Assembly: GCA_903917735.1 (NCBI GenBank)
Contig: CAIXBR010000096.1
Coordinates: forward strand, 1 to 33,747
Direction of reading: 5' to 3'
Source of the DNA: an uncultured Elusimicrobia bacterium
Lineage (GTDB): Bacteria; Elusimicrobiota; Elusimicrobia; Elusimicrobiales; UBA9959
Length of the DNA: 33,747 bases
In this document: positions 30,857-33,747 of the stretch, in pieces
How positions within the stretch are numbered: the stretch's first letter is position 1
Layout of the letters: every line of letters begins with the position of its first letter
Program-made: the position numbers and the translations under genes
Notes under the pieces: generated by a model
What the model saw: the letters and a program-made list of their open reading frames with translations, nothing else
Database searches by the model: none
What the model was told of the DNA's origin: nothing

Positions 30857-33747
30857 ATGAGTTTGGGGAAAAATAGTGTCTTCTTTCGCAGCGCAAACTT
30901 AGCCTCGCGCTTCGCTTTTATTATTGGCGCTATTATTTCCGTTCTCTGTCCGCTCTCTCCTGCGCTCTATTCCCAGGCGGAATTTGGAGTGGAAGGCGAC
31001 CTCACCGTGCTTGGCACTAGTGGAACGGCGCTGGACCCCGACGTGGAAATAAAAGGATTCACTGTATTCGGGTCCACTCAGGCCGCCTATCCGGGCGCTG
31101 TTGTGGCCCGCGGCAACGTGGTTATAAACGGCGCGCTGTCTGTATCTTCGGGTGCTTATTTTGTGGACAGTTCCACTTTTTCGGCTGCAAATAAAATATT
31201 TATTAATGATGGCTCAACCGGACAGTTGTTGAGCAAAAGGTCCGATGGTTCCCTGCAGTGGACCTCTGCCGGAGTCATAGGAGACAATCTTGGCAATCAC
31301 ACGGCCACGCAGGTCCTGAACCTGGCCAATAACCCGGTCATAGGGGTATCTTCCCTTACCGTGCTGGCGCCCACCACCATGGCGTCCTCTCTCTGGGTGT
31401 CTACTTCCGCCACTATTCCGCATCTTTACGTTTCTACTGTCGGTTTTGTGGGCATCGGAACGGCGAGTCCGGGGGCGAAGTTGGATGTTAAAGCGGGGTT
31501 GGGCAATACTTACGCGGTAAAAGTGTCGAGCAATGACGGGACAGAACTGATGGTCGTTCAGCACAACGGCAACGTCGGCATCGGTACCGCAAGCCCCGGC
31601 GCATATAAGCTTAATGTGCAGGGTAATATCTATGCCCAGACCCAGGGCGCGTCTGCGGGCGAAGTAGTCACAGCGGGAAGATTGGTGGGTACCGGCACCG
31701 GGTTGTCGGGCGGTGGAGATCTAACGGCCGACCGCACAATTTCACTAGCCAACACCGCTGTCACCGCCGCCAGTTACGGTTCCGCAAGCCAGGTAGGGAC
31801 GTTTACGGTGGACACCCAGGGAAGATTGACCGCCGCCGGTAATGTTACGATATCGGGCACTTCGCCAGCCGGTTCGACTTTAACCAATGGTAAGATCTGG
31901 GTAGGCAATGGTTCAAATATGGCTGCCGAGGTTGCGGTGGGCGGCGACGCGACAATTACTAATGCCGGCGCGTTGACCATAGCCAATGCCGCCGTCAGTA
32001 ACGTGAAACTCAGGAATAGCGGAGCATTAAGCGTGATAGGCAACGCGACGAGCGCTTCCGCATCGCCGGCCGATATTTCAGCGGGGACCGACGGTTATGT
32101 TCTGCGCAGGAACGGAACGACTTTGGATTTCGGGGCCGTCACGGTGGGAGGGGGTGGGACCGGACTTACCGCCGGAACCAGCGGCGGGGTGCCGTATTTC
32201 TCCGGCACTGGAACGATGGCGTCCTCGGCCCTGCTTACCCAATACAATCTGCTGCTGGTCGGCGGCTCAGGCGCGGCGCCGTACGCGTTAGGCAGTCTGG
32301 GCACATCGGGCCAGGTGCTTACTTCCGCCGGCTCGGGAGCGATCCCGGCCTGGGGAATTATCCCGACGCAGACGTCGGCTTTATTGAGTTCCGCGCATAC
32401 GGATACGCTGGCGGCCACGGTCGTACGCGGCGATCTGATTGTGGGCAATTCAACTCCCGCCTGGTCGCGCCTGGCTAAGGGCACGCAATATCAGACCCTG
32501 CAGGGCGGCTTGACCGATCCGGGCTGGGGCGCCGTCGCGCTGAATCAAAGCGCCGCGGTAAGCGGCATTCTGCCATCGGCCAACGGCGGAACCGGAATCG
32601 CGTATTTTACCGTGGCCGGCCCGACAACGGCGCGCACGTACACATTCCCGGATGCTTCAGAGACCGTGGCGACGCTCGGGCAGACCCAGACATTCACAGG
32701 CGCCACAACCTTCAACAGCACGATAACGGGCAGCATCACCGGCAACGCGGGCACCGTCACCAACGGCGTTTATACCAATGCCGCGAATTCATTGACGCTT
32801 ATAAACCCACTAACCACCATCCCGGAATCCTGGATTGGGCCAAGTTCGACCGCCGGTATTTATTTCAAGAGCGGCAACGTCGGCATCGGTACGACAGGGC
32901 CGGGGGCGAAGTTGGATGTAAGAGCGGATTTATCACTTTTTGGTGCAACGCAAGGGCTTACATATATTAACGGAAATCAGATTAACTTCCGATATGATCT
33001 CAATTCTAATGCGGCAGGATGGATAAACCTTAACGGGTACGCCGGAGGCGATACTCAATATCGTGATTTATATATCGGTGATGGAGAAGGCGCCGCAATG
33101 GCATTTTTTGATGGAAGCACCGGCAATGTCGGTATCGGTACTATAGGCCCGACAGGCAGATTAAATGTTGTGAGCAATAGTATTACAGACAGTAATGCTT
33201 TTCGGGTGGATACGGCGGGTGGAGTAACCGCAGTGTTTGTTTCAACAAATGGCAACGTCGGTATCGGGACGAAGAGCCCGGCGGGTCTGCTGGAACTTTC
33301 CAAAGCCAGCGGCCCTCAACTTATGATTACCACGGTGGGCAATGGGAATTATTTAATAGGCCGGCGCAGTGCGGGAACAATAGCGGCGCCGTCGGCGATA
33401 ACGGGAGCAAATTCCAACCTTCTATATATGATGGGCCTTGGATATGGAGATACGGCTTTCCAAACGGCCGGGTATATTACGATACAGTCCGCAGGAGCAA
33501 TTTCCGATACCAGTTCACCGGGACAGATATTATTTGAAACGACTCCCGCCTCATCCGTCACCGCCTTGGAACGGATGAGGATTGACTCCGCCGGCAACGT
33601 CGGCATCGGACCACTACCCCCATGGGCGCGCTTAACGTGGTATCGACAGGGGCGGCGGCTAACCAGATGGCCCAGGTCTGGGGAAACACCAGCGGCGCGA
33701 TCGTTTCCTCCATGTCAGCCACCGGCGTTATGATGGCGACTAGGTTC
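30857..33747 (+). CDS. Repeat-rich surface/tail-fibre-like protein, frameshifted, runs off the window
   Basis: A signal-peptide-like N-terminus (hydrophobic about 18-35) is followed by Ser/Thr/Gly-rich sequence typical of fibre-like surface proteins of environmental bacteria. The unit GNVGIGT-x-x-PGAKLDV recurs six times (Val at residues 198, 240, 675, 758, 801 and 915). The open frame ends at 33733, but from about 33610 the codons only make sense shifted by one: the sixth unit reads GIG and then continues in another frame as TTPMGALNVVSTGAAANQMAQVW. One base (an A after GGA) appears to be missing. The corrected frame stays open past the window edge. The function is probably adhesion or an extracellular fibre; it has no enzyme motif. 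Confidence 0.75.
31448..33640 (+). repeat. Six GNVGIGT-type units within the fibre gene
   Basis: Units begin at 31448, 31574, 32879, 33128, 33257 and 33599. Each encodes (N/F)VGIG(T/P) followed by a PG-x-LxV-type strand. The DNA is similar but not identical (GGCATCGGAACG, GGCATCGGTACC, GGTATCGGGACG), so the copies are old. The gap between units 2 and 3 is about 1.3 kb and holds Thr/Gly-rich sequence. The pattern is that of beta-rich fibre repeats that change in number by recombination. Confidence 0.75.

Noticed and set aside
1..33747. CRISPR array, tRNA, rRNA or prophage
   Set aside because: No regularly spaced direct repeats of CRISPR size, no tRNA or rRNA signature, and no phage structural or packaging genes; the fibre-like gene alone does not make a prophage.

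Overview
The window is a GC-rich bacterial chromosomal segment of an organism with a Gram-negative envelope: it carries an apolipoprotein N-acyltransferase, a lipid II flippase-like protein, SecA with a zinc-binding tail and many Sec-type signal peptides. Heavy use of ATA for Ile and AGG for Arg, B12-type radical SAM proteins, a TIGR02147-like regulator and a long GNVGIGT-repeat surface protein would fit an Elusimicrobiota-type or similar environmental lineage. That placement is inference; there is no rRNA or tRNA here to anchor it.

Layout. (1) 1-2.8 kb, minus strand: the 5' end of an IS3-like element has landed in the 3' end of a B12-type radical SAM gene; upstream of it in the same direction lie a methyltransferase and a NUDIX hydrolase. 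(2) 2.8-13.1 kb: a carbohydrate and surface-polymer region. It has a split transketolase (two overlapping genes), a second B12-type radical SAM gene, a MurJ/MviN-like flippase overlapping a CgeB-like glycosyltransferase on the minus strand, and a tight four-gene sugar-nucleotide operon: SDR epimerase, HddA-like GHMP kinase, HddC-like nucleotidyltransferase, and a DegT-fold enzyme. The DegT enzyme has His in place of the PLP lysine and a cysteine cluster, so it looks like a 3-dehydratase rather than an aminotransferase. Transketolase makes sedoheptulose 7-phosphate, the entry point of heptose activation, which suggests one modified-heptose pathway. (3) 13.1-20.8 kb: a zinc-ribbon/HEAGH membrane protein, an extracytoplasmic coiled-coil ClpP-fold protease, secA, lnt and an HDAC-family deacetylase. 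(4) 20.8-24.7 kb: a short gene broken by an in-frame TGA, a double PRC-barrel protein, and a GT-C-like membrane protein with eight TPRs. (5) 24.7-30.6 kb: an accessory region with a divergent HTH regulator, three signal-peptide genes (one truncated) and an AAA/DUF4143 ATPase. (6) 30.9 kb to the end: a repeat-rich adhesin or tail-fibre-like gene with a 1-nt frameshift.

The strongest unexplained signal is in region 5. Four non-coding leader copies share internal landmarks at invariant spacing: CCTGAGTC to GGTAAAC is 61 nt in all four, and TTTAGCC to CCTGAGTC is 45 nt in three. Three copies precede signal-peptide genes. One is orphaned next to the ATPase gene, and one has been joined onto the broken end of a papain-like protease gene. 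They look like a repeated cis-regulatory or structured RNA leader that I cannot assign to a known class. Several minus-strand genes (NUDIX, regulator, ATPase) have a -10 box only 6-10 nt before the start codon, which suggests leaderless transcripts.
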